A stretch of DNA of 64,000 nucleotides. Origin: Hymenobacter aquaticus. GTDB taxonomy: Bacteria; Bacteroidota; Bacteroidia; Cytophagales; Hymenobacteraceae. Positions within the stretch are counted from its first letter, which is position 1. The number at the start of each line of letters is the position of its first letter. Positions 15,399 through 24,601 of the stretch are shown here, in pieces. The position numbers and the translations under genes are program-made. The notes beneath the pieces are model-generated. The model had not been told where the DNA came from and did no database searches. It saw nothing but the letters and a program-made list of their open reading frames with translations. The stretch is from positions 248,001 to 312,000 of the forward strand of contig NZ_SRLC01000002.1 in NCBI RefSeq assembly GCF_004765605.1, read 5' to 3'.

Positions 15399-17735
15399 GT
15401 CCAGCGCCCGGTCGCGGAAGAGGACGTAGCCGATGTGGGCGAAGACGCCGAAGGCGTGCTCCGAGTCGTCGTAGTGGATGAATTGCAGGGAGGCGGGGCC
15501 CACGGGGGTCTGGTAGACGAAGCCGGTCATGGCCGTGAGGTAGGGGCGGCTGACGGTGGTGCCGCGCTCGGCCAGTAGGGTGTTGCCGGCCTGCCGCTCC
15601 CACTGCCGCACCAGCACGTGGCCGTACACTTCCGTGCGCCATTCTACCGGGCCCAGCACGGCGCGGGTGTAGCGCAGGCCCACGGCCGCGTAGGCCGTGC
15701 CCCGGTAGCGGTCCAGGAACAGGGTGCGCGAGTCGGGCAGGGGCAGGAAGGCCGGGGCCGAGGTAAGCGAGGCGCGGTAGGTGGCAAAGGGCCCCTGGGT
15801 GGTGGCCACGGCATCCACGATGTAGCCCCAGGCGTGCACCTTGCGCCCCACCGAATCAACCTTGTTGAAGGTGAAATACTGCTCGGTGAAGATGCTGGCC
15901 TTCACGAAATTCTGGGTGCGGGTCCGCTCGGGCAGCTCGCCGGCGGTGGTGCCGGGCGTGTATTTTTCCTGGGCCAGCACCCCCCGCACGCTAAAGTCGA
16001 CGCGGCGGCCGCTGACGGCGTACTGCTTCCGGTTCAGGGAGTTGCGCTCGAAGCGGCCGGCGGCCGTGAGGCCCTGCAGCCGGTCCTGGTCGAGCACGGC
16101 GTTGCTGCTGATTTCGTCGGTGTTGGCGTACTGGTCGCGGTTGGTGAACAGGCCCCCGCTCAGGGTGTAGCGGCTGCGGTAGTTGGGGCTGAAGCCAATC
16201 ATGAGCTCGGTTTTGAAGTCGCGCTGCCCGAGCTGGGTGTTCTGGGCCGTGGAGCCCAGCAGGCCGCCGGTGTCCTGGTAGTTGAAGTTGTTGAAGGTCA
16301 CGGTGGGCTCGAAGTACAGCGGCACCCGGCCCGGAATGCTGATCCGGAACGAGCCGCGGGCCCCGTTGTAGAAGCGCCCGATGGTGGCGTCGGCCCGCAC
16401 GGTGTAGAGGTAGCGGTTCAAATAGCGGTAGGCCCCGCCGATGTAAAAGTTGTTCATCGACCGGGTCGAGAGCATCACGCCCAGGTCGGCGGTGAGGTTG
16501 CTGTTCTGGCGGGCGTCCACGTTCAGGATGTAGCCTTCCTTCTGCCGGTCGTAGCGGATGCGCGGGTACACGTTGTTGAAAAAGTCGTTGTTGACCAGGC
16601 GGTAGTAGCCTTCCTCCACGTCGCCGGGCGAGTAGCTGCTGCCGTTGCGCACGAAAAAGCGGCGCACGAAATCCTGCTGCTGCCGGGGCAGGCCCTGCAC
16701 CTGGATTTCCTTGAAGTCGGGGCGGGGGGCCTGGTTCTGAAACTGCCGCCGCCGCTGTTGCAGGGCCAGCGTGTCTTCGCGCCGCGGAATGCGTTGCAGC
16801 ATCAGGGCCATCTTCTTATCGGCCGCCTGCTCGCCCAGCTGCACCAGCTGCCGCACCTTGTTGAAGTCGGCGGCGGTGATGCCCTCCAGGTCGGGCTGGA
16901 TGAAGATGCCGTTTCTGCCCACCGACAGCGTATCGGCCACGTTGGAGCCCAGGAAAATCAGGGTGCTGGTCAGCAGCTGGTCGTCCTTTTCCTTGGGGTA
17001 CTTGTTGAAGGCCACGTCGCCCACGTTTACCCCGATGATGACGTCGGGCTTGAACTCGTCGCGCATCACGCCGGTGGGGAAGTTATCCACCACGGCCCCG
17101 TCGAAGAGGTAGCGGCCGTCGGCCTGCCGGATGGGCCGGAACGCCAGCGGAAACGCCATGGAGTTGCGCACCGCGTCGGAGAGGGAGCCCGCGCGCTGCA
17201 CCACCTTCTCGCGGGTAAATACCTCCGAGGCCACGGCTCGGTAGGGTACCAGCAGCTTGTTGAAGTCGTAGCCGGAAATGGCGCCGGCCGGGGCCAGCAT
17301 GGTGGCCAGCACGTAGTTCAGGGTCACGTCGTCGACCAGCTTGGGCGTCACCCGCGTCTTCAGGGTCGAGTCGACGGCCAGGCGCAGGTGCAGGGCCGCG
17401 GGCGAGGGGTCTACGTCGTAGTAGTTATACACCTTGCCCTCCAGCGGGGCCCCCGACACCCAGTTCTGAAACTCGGGCTTGAGCACGATTTCCTCGATTT
17501 CGTGGGGCGAATAGCCCGCCACGTACAGCGCGCCCACGATGGCGCCCATGCTGGTGCCCACGATGTAGTCGATGGGTACGCGGTTTTTTTCCAGCTGCTT
17601 GAGTACGCCCACGTGGGCCAGGCCCTTGGCGCCGCCGCCGCTGAGGACGAGGCCCACTTTCTGGGCGTGCAGGGAGGAGGGAAGCAGTAGCAGAGCGGCC
17701 AGCAGCGGAGCCAGCCAGCGGTAGATTTTTTGCAT
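15396..17735 (-). CDS. Patatin-like phospholipase fused to Omp85-type barrel
   Basis: A 779-residue two-part protein. After a signal peptide (MQKIYRWLAPLLAALLLLPSSLHA), a patatin domain spans about residues 25-300. It has the oxyanion loop SGGGAKGLAHVG, the nucleophile in GTSMGAIVG and the Asp of the Ser-Asp dyad in FDGAVVDNFP. Around residues 340-415 a POTRA-like segment (IQVQGLPRQQQDFVRRFF) appears. The C-terminal 350 residues look like a beta-barrel of the BamA/Omp85 surface-antigen family. This architecture matches PlpD-like (type Vd) patatin proteins, in which the barrel carries the lipase to the surface. Lipid substrate is unknown. Confidence 0.9.
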   Translation of the reverse strand: MQKIYRWLAPLLAALLLLPSSLHAQKVGLVLSGGGAKGLAHVGVLKQLEKNRVPIDYIVGTSMGAIVGALYVAGYSPHEIEEIVLKPEFQNWVSGAPLEGKVYNYYDVDPSPAALHLRLAVDSTLKTRVTPKLVDDVTLNYVLATMLAPAGAISGYDFNKLLVPYRAVASEVFTREKVVQRAGSLSDAVRNSMAFPLAFRPIRQADGRYLFDGAVVDNFPTGVMRDEFKPDVIIGVNVGDVAFNKYPKEKDDQLLTSTLIFLGSNVADTLSVGRNGIFIQPDLEGITAADFNKVRQLVQLGEQAADKKMALMLQRIPRREDTLALQQRRRQFQNQAPRPDFKEIQVQGLPRQQQDFVRRFFVRNGSSYSPGDVEEGYYRLVNNDFFNNVYPRIRYDRQKEGYILNVDARQNSNLTADLGVMLSTRSMNNFYIGGAYRYLNRYLYTVRADATIGRFYNGARGSFRISIPGRVPLYFEPTVTFNNFNYQDTGGLLGSTAQNTQLGQRDFKTELMIGFSPNYRSRYTLSGGLFTNRDQYANTDEISSNAVLDQDRLQGLTAAGRFERNSLNRKQYAVSGRRVDFSVRGVLAQEKYTPGTTAGELPERTRTQNFVKASIFTEQYFTFNKVDSVGRKVHAWGYIVDAVATTQGPFATYRASLTSAPAFLPLPDSRTLFLDRYRGTAYAAVGLRYTRAVLGPVEWRTEVYGHVLVRQWERQAGNTLLAERGTTVSRPYLTAMTGFVYQTPVGPASLQFIHYDDSEHAFGVFAHIGYVLFRDRALD

Positions 17736-17923
17736 AGGGAACGGGGAAAGGCCTTACTCAGGGCCGCGGCTTTCCCTACGCATTCAGATTCGGGGAGTTG
17801 CCCCGGTGCCGCGCTAACGAAGCTGGACTATGAAAGGAGCGGGGAGTGAGGGGCGGCAAAGGGCCTCGGGGCGTCGAAAGGCCGGCCGGCCGCTGGCGCA
17901 GCAGAAACCCTGCTCCGGCCGGG

Positions 17924-19243
17924 CTAGGAAGGAGGCGGCAGGGGCAGTGCGGCCGTGAAAATGCCGGCCGGCTGGCTCAGGATGAGGGCCGTGCCGTGCA
18001 GCTCGGCAATGCGGCTGCTCAGCCACAGGCCCAGGCCCGCCCCCTCGCTGAGCACGTCGGCCTGGTAGTAGGCGGTGGTTAGGCGCGTCAGGTCGCCGAG
18101 GCTGCCCTGCGCCGGGTTCTGCACCGTGAGCGTGGGCCAGCCCGAGCTGGCGGCGCGGCTGACGCTCACCGTCACGCCGGCACCGGCGGGGGCGTGGCGC
18201 AGGGCATTTTCCAGCAGGTTCAGGACCACGGTAGTGAGCTTGTCGGCGTCGGCCAGGACCAGGAAGTCGGGAGCGTTTTCGTCGAGGTGGATGGTGAGGG
18301 GGCGACCCGCGGCGCGGAAGCGGGGCAGCAGGCGGTCGGCCAGGCCTAGCACCAGCTCGTCGAGGGCCACGGGCTGCAGGCTGAGCGGCAGGGCCCCGGC
18401 GCGCAGGCGGCTTACCAGCAGAAAATCATCGACCAGCCGGCTCAGCCGCCGAATTTCCTGCTGGTGCCCGGCCAGCTGGGCGCGGGCGGCAGCGGGCATA
18501 TCCGGGGCCTGGCTGGCGACGCTGAGGCCGGTTTGTAAGGTGGCCAGCGGGGTACGCAGCTCGTGGGCGGCGGCGGCCAGGAAGTTGTCCTGTAGCTCGG
18601 CCCCGGCGCGCAGGCGGGCCAGCAGCTGATTCAGGGTTTCGGCCAGCTCCTGCACTTCGTCGCCGGTGGCGGGCACGGGCAGCTCGGTCAGGTCGGAGCC
18701 GCGGCCCATGCGGCGGGCTTCCCGGCTGATGCGGCGCAGGGAGCGCAGCGCCACGCGGCTCAACACCGGGGCCAGCAGCCAGGCCAGCAGCAGGCTACCC
18801 GCCACGGCCGCCGCCAACCCCTGCCGCACCTGCCGCAGCGAGGCCGCCAGGGGGGCCGCCGGGTGGGCCAGCCAGAGGGTGAGTTGGTCGTCGGGAAACA
18901 GGCCAGGGCTGCGAGCCACGCGCACCTGCCGCCAGCCGTGGGGGCGCGCCCAGCCCCACTGGGCCGACCGAAACAGCTCCTGGGCCGGCCGGCCGGGCTG
19001 CTCATACGTCACCCGCATGGTTTCGCCGGCTTGGTCGGGTAGGGCCAGCACGGGCAGCGTGCCGCTCAGGTCGGCGCGGGCCAGCAGCAGTTGGGCGCGG
19101 GCCCGGAGCCGGTCATCGTCGGCGGCGGTTAGCAGGGCCCGCAGCCGCCGGTACTGCCAGCCCCCGCCCAGCAGCGTGGTCAACAGCACCACGACCGTGA
19201 AAGCCAGCAGCAGATGGGCGCGCAGGGAAGCGGGGCGGGGCAT
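17924..19243 (-). CDS. Sensor histidine kinase
   Basis: A 439-residue membrane kinase. The first span is HLLLAFTVVVLLTTLLGGGW, followed by a periplasmic sensor of about 120 residues, then a second span (AAAVAGSLLLAWLLAPVL) and a HAMP-like linker. The phosphoacceptor is His in 'AAAHELRTPLATL'. The ATPase domain shows the N box 'VVLNLLENALRHAP' and a G2-type box 'GAGLGLWLSSRI'; the G1 region is not obvious, so the ATPase domain is somewhat divergent. It follows its response regulator by 110 bp, a gap that holds short TTGTTGATTG repeats. The signal is unknown. Confidence 0.88.
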   Translation of the reverse strand: MPRPASLRAHLLLAFTVVVLLTTLLGGGWQYRRLRALLTAADDDRLRARAQLLLARADLSGTLPVLALPDQAGETMRVTYEQPGRPAQELFRSAQWGWARPHGWRQVRVARSPGLFPDDQLTLWLAHPAAPLAASLRQVRQGLAAAVAGSLLLAWLLAPVLSRVALRSLRRISREARRMGRGSDLTELPVPATGDEVQELAETLNQLLARLRAGAELQDNFLAAAAHELRTPLATLQTGLSVASQAPDMPAAARAQLAGHQQEIRRLSRLVDDFLLVSRLRAGALPLSLQPVALDELVLGLADRLLPRFRAAGRPLTIHLDENAPDFLVLADADKLTTVVLNLLENALRHAPAGAGVTVSVSRAASSGWPTLTVQNPAQGSLGDLTRLTTAYYQADVLSEGAGLGLWLSSRIAELHGTALILSQPAGIFTAALPLPPPS

Positions 19244-19353
19244 GGGGCTGATTGGTGGTTGTTGATTGTTGATTGTTGGTTGTTGGGGTTGAGGCTAGCG
19301 GCTTGGCATGACATTCTTCGCGCATCATTCCCACGCCTGGCTCGTTCGTTTTC

Positions 19354-20031
19354 TCAATTCTTAATTCGATACCCGTGACCCACGACGGTTTCGAGCAGGG
19401 GCGGGAGGTGGGGAAAGGCTTTGTCGAGCTTGCGGCGGAGCTGGGAAACGTGGACTTCGATGACGTTGGAGCCCATGTCGAAATCTACTTCCCATACTTT
19501 CTCGGCAATGCGGGTTTTGGGTACCACGCGGCCGGCGTTGCGCAGCAGCAGCTCCAGCAGGGCAAATTCACGGTTGGTGAGGCTGATCGGCTGGCCGGCG
19601 CGGGTCACGGCGCGGTGCAGCGGGTCCAGCTCCAGGTCGGCTACCTGCAAGGGGGCGGCGCCGGGCTGGGCGCGCTGCCGGTCCAGGGCGCGCAGGCGGG
19701 CCAGCAGCTCGTCCAGCTCGAAGGGCTTGCGCAGGTAGTCTACCGCCCCGGCATCGAGGCCGCGAATAACGTGGGCGGTGTCGGAAAGGGCGCTGAGGAT
19801 GATGACCGGCACGGCTCCAAGGCCAAACTCGCGCAAGTTGCGCAGCACGTCGAGGCCGTTCTGGCCGGGTAGCATCATGTCGAGCAGAATCAGGTCATAG
19901 GCCACGGTGGCGGCCCGCTCCAGGCCCTCGGGGCCGCTGTGGGCCACGTCGGCCACGTGCCCGGCCTGGCTCAGGCCCTGCTGCACGAAGCTGGCCAAAC
20001 GGACTTCATCTTCAATCAATAGAATACGCAT
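19354..20031 (-). CDS. OmpR/PhoB-family response regulator
   Basis: A 225-residue regulator with an N-terminal receiver domain and a C-terminal winged helix. The acidic pocket is in 'LLIEDE', the phosphoacceptor Asp is in 'LILLDMMLPGQNG' near residue 52, and the switch Ser and Lys are in 'VIILSALSD' and 'YLRKPFE'. The output domain has the OmpR pattern (LTNREFALLELLLRNAGRVVPKTRIAEKVW...IEVHVSQLRRKLD). It is the cognate partner of the kinase just downstream. The gene upstream on the same strand (20138-20998) may be part of the same regulon. Confidence 0.93.
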   Translation of the reverse strand: MRILLIEDEVRLASFVQQGLSQAGHVADVAHSGPEGLERAATVAYDLILLDMMLPGQNGLDVLRNLREFGLGAVPVIILSALSDTAHVIRGLDAGAVDYLRKPFELDELLARLRALDRQRAQPGAAPLQVADLELDPLHRAVTRAGQPISLTNREFALLELLLRNAGRVVPKTRIAEKVWEVDFDMGSNVIEVHVSQLRRKLDKAFPHLPPLLETVVGHGYRIKN

Positions 20032-20079
20032 GCCGGAGAGCTACGGGGAAAGGGCTGGTGGGGATAAGCGGAAACAAAA

Positions 20080-20116
20080 AGAACGTCATGCTGCGCTTGT
20101 CGAAGCATGACGTTCT
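20080..20116. repeat. GTCATGCT palindrome
   Basis: Perfect 13-bp arms AGAACGTCATGCT (20080-20092) and AGCATGACGTTCT (20104-20116) around an 11-base loop. It resembles extragenic palindromes seen throughout Cytophagales genomes and may also terminate transcription of the gene at 20138-20998. Confidence 0.65.
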
Positions 20117-20137
20117 GTACTATCCTGCTCACCTGGC

Positions 20138-20998
20138 CTAATGTACCAGATACTGCACGCCGCCCACGGTGAGGGTTTGGGCGTGGACGCGGCGGGTGTC
20201 GGTGGCGGCTACCATCCCTTCGCGCGGGGTGAGCGGGGCGCCGGTGGCCTGCACGGTTTCGCCTACTTTCAGCTTGTCGCCGAGCTGGGTGCCGACGTGG
20301 GGCGGAAGCAGCAGTAGCGTGTTGTCGGCCAGCACCAGGCCGCGCACCAGGCCCCGGTCGTCGCGGCGCAGCTCGGTGATGCGGCCGGCCCAGGCGGTAG
20401 TGGCGGCGGAAGCACTGGCATCCGCGTCATTGGGGCGCTCCGGGCGCTGCATCAGCAGCGGGGTGCTCCCGTTTTGCAGACTTACCAGCTCCAGGCGGGC
20501 CGTGGTGGGGGCTGCGGCACTACGGTCGGCGTGGGGGCCGCGGCGGCCGGCTACGGCCCCGAAGCTGATGGTCTGGCCCGGCTTGGCGGCGGCCATTACC
20601 GCCTTGGCCATGTGCAGCGGGAAATGCACGGTGGTTTCGGTGCCGCTGAGCGTGGTGACGAAGCCGTCGTAGAAACCCTCAGGATTGGTAACGTAGCGGG
20701 CTACCGTGCCGCTCAGGCTCTGCACGGGTTGCAGGGCGTGGTCGGGGCGGGGGCCGTCTTCCCCGCGCGGGCCACCGTGGGGGCCGTGGCCGTGGGGGCC
20801 GCGGCCCTCGCCGGGAGCGGGCGGGGGGGGCAGGGTGCCGCCCGGCAATGCCGGCGCGGCGGCCGGGGTAGCGGCGGCCTTGGCGGCGCTGCGCTTGGTC
20901 TTGGTTTTGGTGGTCGTGGTGGTTTGCTGGGCCAGGGCGGGGCCGGCCAGCAGGGCGGCCAGGGTGAGGGCGCTCAGGGTTTTGGGGGAGAAAAACAT
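20138..20998 (-). CDS. Secreted His/Gly/Pro-rich protein, hypothetical
   Basis: A 286-residue protein with a signal peptide (MFFSPKTLSALTLAALLAGPALA, then QQTTTTT). A basic Ala/Lys linker follows, then a Gly/His/Pro stretch (GEGRGPHGHGPHGGPRG) that could bind metal. The rest has two similar beta-rich segments: 'LSGTVARYVTNPEGFYDGFVTTLSG' and 'WAGRITELRRDDRGLVRGLVLADN'. Each is followed by 'TVHFPLHM' or 'LLLLPPHVG' and a 'G..(V/I)...G' strand, suggesting two copies of a small OB-like fold. ATG 20998 is preferred to 21022 because it places the signal peptide at the N-terminus. It precedes the two-component system on the same strand and could be linked to it. Function unknown. Confidence 0.7.
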   Translation of the reverse strand: MFFSPKTLSALTLAALLAGPALAQQTTTTTKTKTKRSAAKAAATPAAAPALPGGTLPPPPAPGEGRGPHGHGPHGGPRGEDGPRPDHALQPVQSLSGTVARYVTNPEGFYDGFVTTLSGTETTVHFPLHMAKAVMAAAKPGQTISFGAVAGRRGPHADRSAAAPTTARLELVSLQNGSTPLLMQRPERPNDADASASAATTAWAGRITELRRDDRGLVRGLVLADNTLLLLPPHVGTQLGDKLKVGETVQATGAPLTPREGMVAATDTRRVHAQTLTVGGVQYLVH

Positions 20999-21121
20999 GG
21001 CAGGTAAGAAAGGTAAGTCCACGGGGTTATTCCCGAAGCACGATACAAAGCTGCCGCCCCGCCCTGAGGCCGGGCTGAAGACCAGATTAATTTTTCTTCA
21101 GGTGGCCCGGGCCGCCGCGGC

Positions 21122-21493
21122 TCACCACTTCTTGAAAATAACGTAGACCGCCGCCACCAGCAGCGCGAAGCCCAGCACGTGGTTCCAGCCCAGCTTGTCG
21201 GTTTTGAACACGTACACGGCGCACAGCGTGAACACCGTGAGCGACACGACTTCCTGAATCACCTTGAGCTGAAACAGGCTGAAGGGCCCGCCATTTTCCT
21301 GGAACCCGATACGGTTGGCCGGCACCTGAAACACGTACTCGAAAAAGGCCAGCCCCCAGCTGATGAGAATGACGCCCACCAGCCCCAGGCCCTGCAGCCA
21401 CGAAATCTTCTTGAACTCCAGGTGCCCGTACCAGGCGAAGGTCATGAACAGGTTGGAGATGGTGAGCAGCAGGACGGTGTAAACGGCTTTCAT
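21122..21493 (-). CDS. DMT-superfamily DUF486 membrane protein
   Basis: A 123-residue protein with four hydrophobic segments. It resembles the DUF486 family: 'LTISNLFMTFAWYGHLEF', 'WGLAFFEYVFQVPANRIGF' and 'QLKVIQEVVSLTVFTLCAVYVF' are characteristic blocks, and its length is normal for the family. These proteins look like small multidrug-resistance type transporters, but no substrate is established. It ends close to the secreted His/Gly-rich gene, with 123 bp between them. Confidence 0.85.
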   Translation of the reverse strand: MKAVYTVLLLTISNLFMTFAWYGHLEFKKISWLQGLGLVGVILISWGLAFFEYVFQVPANRIGFQENGGPFSLFQLKVIQEVVSLTVFTLCAVYVFKTDKLGWNHVLGFALLVAAVYVIFKKW

Positions 21494-21609
21494 GGGGGCA
21501 GTACAAGTAAACAGACCGCAATACGGCTTTGATCAAGACAGGATGCGGTAGAGAGAATACAGGCGTTGTGTTGAGGGTAACAAGAGGGACGGGTCCGGCA
21601 AGTTGTTTC

Positions 21610-23307
21610 TTAACGCTCATCCGCCGGCCCGGCCACCAGCTCTCCCACGTAAAACAACCCATCCTCCGGCTTGCTGCCCAGATAGAAGCTGTCGGTGCGC
21701 ACCACCCGCACGCGGCCCCGCCAGGCTGCGGGCAGCCGCCGGGGCAACGGCGCGGCGGCCACCACCACGGCCGGCAGCGGGGGCAGACGATTGGCCGGGG
21801 CCGCCCAGGTGGGCACCGCCCGCCCCGCCTGCCACACCTGCTCGATGGGCAGCTCATCCAGGGCCAGCCAGGGCAGGCGCTGCCACGCGGACCGGGCCAG
21901 GGCATGGGTCAGCCGCCGCAGCCCGGTAGCTTCCGCGCGGGTTTTCAGGGCCGCGTAGGCCGGCAGCAGCAGGGCCAGCAGCGCGCTCATCATCAGCACC
22001 GAGGCCAGGATGAGCGGGCCGGGGCGTTGCTGCCAGCCGCCGCGGGCCGCCAGGGCTGCCAGCGCGCCCAGCGCGAGGACCGTGAGCAGAAAGGCCGGAT
22101 CAGCGGGCTCAAACCCCGGCAGGTGGGCCCACCACAAGGCTACCGGCACGGCTACGGCGGCCAGCGTGAGGGCCGTGGCCCAGGCGTGCAGCAGCCACCG
22201 GTCGGGGGCCGGGGCCCTGCGTTGGGCCGCTACTTCCTGCTCCCAGTAGCGCAGCAAACCCGTGAGCAGCAGCACCAGCGGGGGCAGCAGCGGCAGCATG
22301 TAGCGCTCCTTCTTGGCCGGCACCACGCTCAGCAGCACCAGCGCGGCCAGCAGCCAGGCCAGCCCGAAGCCGTAGGGCACGAACCGGGCCGCTCGCGGCC
22401 GGGCATACGGCGCGGCCAGCGCGGCCAGCGCTACCAGGGCCCACACGCCCACAAACACGGCGAAGTTGAAGTAGTACCACCCCGGCTCCACGTGCCGCTC
22501 ACTCCACGACGACACCTCCACCCGGGCCACGGCCGCCGCGGCGGCCGGCACGTGCTGCCACACGTACAGCGGCCACGCCCCGCCCACCAGCAGGCCCACG
22601 CCGGCCGCTACCAGCGTGCCGCGCAAGTGCTGCCGCAGCCGGGCCCGGCCGCCCGGCTGCCAGCGCGTGAGAGTTGCCGCCACAAACGGCAGCACTAGGG
22701 TATACAAGCTCACCGGGCCCTTGCTCAGAAACGTGCCGCCCAGTAGCAGCCCCGCCCCCACGAAGGTCAGGTAAGCCGGCCCGGGCTGGTTCCAGCCCCG
22801 CGCCAGCAGCCACAAGCTGCCAATGGCCAGGCTGTTGGAAAAGATGTCCCACTGCCCCTCGCGCCCCACCGTAACGACGAGCAGACTACTGCCCAGCACC
22901 AGGGCCGCCAGCCAGGCCGTGCGGCCGGGCGCCAGGGCTTCGTCGGGGGCGGGGCGGGTCAGCTCCCGGGTCAGGCCCCAGAAGAACAGCACCAGCAGCG
23001 TCGCCATAGCGGCGGCGGGCAGGCGTAGCAGGGCGGGGTTGGCGGCTTCGTGGGTCAGGCGCAGCAGGGTGGCCACGCTCCAGGTGGGCAGGGGCGGCTT
23101 GGCCAGGCGCAGCTGCCCGTTCATGGTGGGCAGCAGCCACGAGCCCCCGGCGGCCATTTCGCGGGCGGCCACGAAGTTGCGGGCCTCCATCAGCGTGACG
23201 GGCAGCGCGCCCAGGTGGGCAAAGAAGTTGACGGCGCACACGGCCAGCACGGCCAGCAGCCGGGCCCGGGGGCGCGTCAACAACGAACGGGTAGGAGCTG
23301 CTGCCAT
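21610..23307 (-). CDS. GT39/ArnT-like membrane glycosyltransferase
   Basis: A 565-residue polytopic protein. It resembles the dolichyl-phosphate-mannose/ArnT glycosyltransferase family, which moves sugars from polyprenyl phosphate to lipids or proteins outside the membrane. The first extracytoplasmic loop carries the catalytic-type acid and conserved sequence 'LMEARNFVAAREMAAGGSWLLPTMNGQLRLAKPPLPTW', where 'KPP' and the acidic residue are family marks. About twelve spans follow, ending in a soluble C-terminal domain (residues about 440-565). The start at 23307 (MAAAPTRSLLTRPRARLLA) gives a normal N-terminus; the longer ORF to 23406 adds an unlikely tail. Lipid A or polysaccharide modification is plausible. 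Confidence 0.82.
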   Translation of the reverse strand: MAAAPTRSLLTRPRARLLAVLAVCAVNFFAHLGALPVTLMEARNFVAAREMAAGGSWLLPTMNGQLRLAKPPLPTWSVATLLRLTHEAANPALLRLPAAAMATLLVLFFWGLTRELTRPAPDEALAPGRTAWLAALVLGSSLLVVTVGREGQWDIFSNSLAIGSLWLLARGWNQPGPAYLTFVGAGLLLGGTFLSKGPVSLYTLVLPFVAATLTRWQPGGRARLRQHLRGTLVAAGVGLLVGGAWPLYVWQHVPAAAAAVARVEVSSWSERHVEPGWYYFNFAVFVGVWALVALAALAAPYARPRAARFVPYGFGLAWLLAALVLLSVVPAKKERYMLPLLPPLVLLLTGLLRYWEQEVAAQRRAPAPDRWLLHAWATALTLAAVAVPVALWWAHLPGFEPADPAFLLTVLALGALAALAARGGWQQRPGPLILASVLMMSALLALLLPAYAALKTRAEATGLRRLTHALARSAWQRLPWLALDELPIEQVWQAGRAVPTWAAPANRLPPLPAVVVAAAPLPRRLPAAWRGRVRVVRTDSFYLGSKPEDGLFYVGELVAGPADER

Positions 23308-23550
23308 GCGGGAAAACCGTTGGGCCGCCACCGGGGCCGCGTGAAATCGGGAGAGAACGTGCTGATTTATTAAACCACAATTCTCCGGCAGAGTTATCAA
23401 AAGCAACAGGGGCTCGTACCGTACTAGCGAAGCTGCTTAGAAAGTAAAAAACCGTCAGGTCGGGCAGGGCGAGACAGGACGGTCGGGCGAGTGGCTACGC
23501 AAGCCCCGCACCCGGGTCGACAGGGCGTTGCAGGCTAATCAGAAAACCAG

Positions 23551-24579
23551 ATGGATATTTTTCCGACCTTTTCGGCCCCGGCTCCGCTGGGCTCACTTCG
23601 ACCTACTGGCTTGCGACCCTCTACCGTGCTTGTTACCGGCTGCGCCGGCTTTATTGGCTCCCACCTCTGCGAGCGGCTGCTGCACGACGGCTACCACGTG
23701 GTGGGCCTCGACAACTTCGACCCGTTTTATCCGCGCAGCGTGAAGGAAGCCAACCTGGCCGGGTTTCTTCAGCATCCGCATTTTTCCTTCCACGAGGCCG
23801 ACCTGCGCCAGGGCCCCGCCGCGCTGCCCACTTTGGAAGTAGATATCGTGGTGCACCTGGCGGCCAAGGCCGGCGTGGGGCCCTCGGTGCGGGAGCCGGC
23901 GGCCTACCTCGAAAGCAACGTGCTGGGCACCATGCACCTGCTGGAGTGGATGCGGCAGCACGGCATCGGCAAGCTGTTTTTTGCCTCGTCCTCGTCGGTC
24001 TACGGCAACTCGCCCGCCAAGCCGTTCCGGGAAGATCTGAACACGCTGGCTACCTGCATTTCGCCCTACGCGGCCAGCAAGCTGGCCGGCGAGGAGCTGG
24101 TGCACACCTACCACCACCTCTACCGCCTCGACGCGCTGAACGCGCGCTTCTTCACGGTCTATGGCCCCCGGCAGCGCCCCGATCTGGCCATTCATAAGTT
24201 TGTGCGCCTGTTGCAGGCCGGCCAGCCCATTCCGGTGTTCGGCAACGGCAGCACCTCCCGCGACTACACCTTCGTGGCCGATACCGTGGATGGCATCGTG
24301 CGCGGGGTGCGCTACCTGCTTGCCCACACCGGCGTGTTCGAAACCGTGAACCTGGGCAACAGCCGCCCCGTGCCGCTGCTGGAGCTGATTGAGGCCGTGG
24401 GCAAAGTCGTCGGCGTAGAGCCCGAGCTGTCGTTCCAGCCCCTGCAGGCCGGCGACGTCGACACGACCTTTGCCGACATCAGCAAGGCCCAACTGCTGCT
24501 GGGCTACGCGCCCCGCACGAGCTTGGCGGAGGGCCTGCGGCGGTTTGTGGAGTGGCTGCCGGTGGAGCAGGAAGCGTAA
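23551..24579 (+). CDS. NAD-dependent sugar epimerase (UDP-glucuronate 4-epimerase-like)
   Basis: A 342-residue extended short-chain dehydrogenase. The NAD motif is 'VLVTGCAGFIGSHLCERLL' near residue 27, the Ser is in 'FASSSSVYGNS', and the catalytic Tyr-Lys pair is in 'SPYAASKLAGEEL'. 'RFFTVYGPRQRPDLAIHKF' is strongly characteristic of UDP-glucuronate/galacturonate 4-epimerases. The first 24 residues (MDIFPTFSAPAPLGSLRPTGLRPS) are an extension beyond the usual start. The downstream methyltransferase follows by 22 bp and is probably co-transcribed. A role in surface polysaccharide precursor supply is inferred, and the divergent GT39 gene fits this. Confidence 0.87.
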   Translation: MDIFPTFSAPAPLGSLRPTGLRPSTVLVTGCAGFIGSHLCERLLHDGYHVVGLDNFDPFYPRSVKEANLAGFLQHPHFSFHEADLRQGPAALPTLEVDIVVHLAAKAGVGPSVREPAAYLESNVLGTMHLLEWMRQHGIGKLFFASSSSVYGNSPAKPFREDLNTLATCISPYAASKLAGEELVHTYHHLYRLDALNARFFTVYGPRQRPDLAIHKFVRLLQAGQPIPVFGNGSTSRDYTFVADTVDGIVRGVRYLLAHTGVFETVNLGNSRPVPLLELIEAVGKVVGVEPELSFQPLQAGDVDTTFADISKAQLLLGYAPRTSLAEGLRRFVEWLPVEQEA

Positions 24580-24601
24580 CCGGGGCTAACTTCAAACCGC
24601 C

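Noticed and set aside
15618..17690. Plus-strand frame opposite the patatin gene
   Set aside because: Antisense shadow with no signal or domain.
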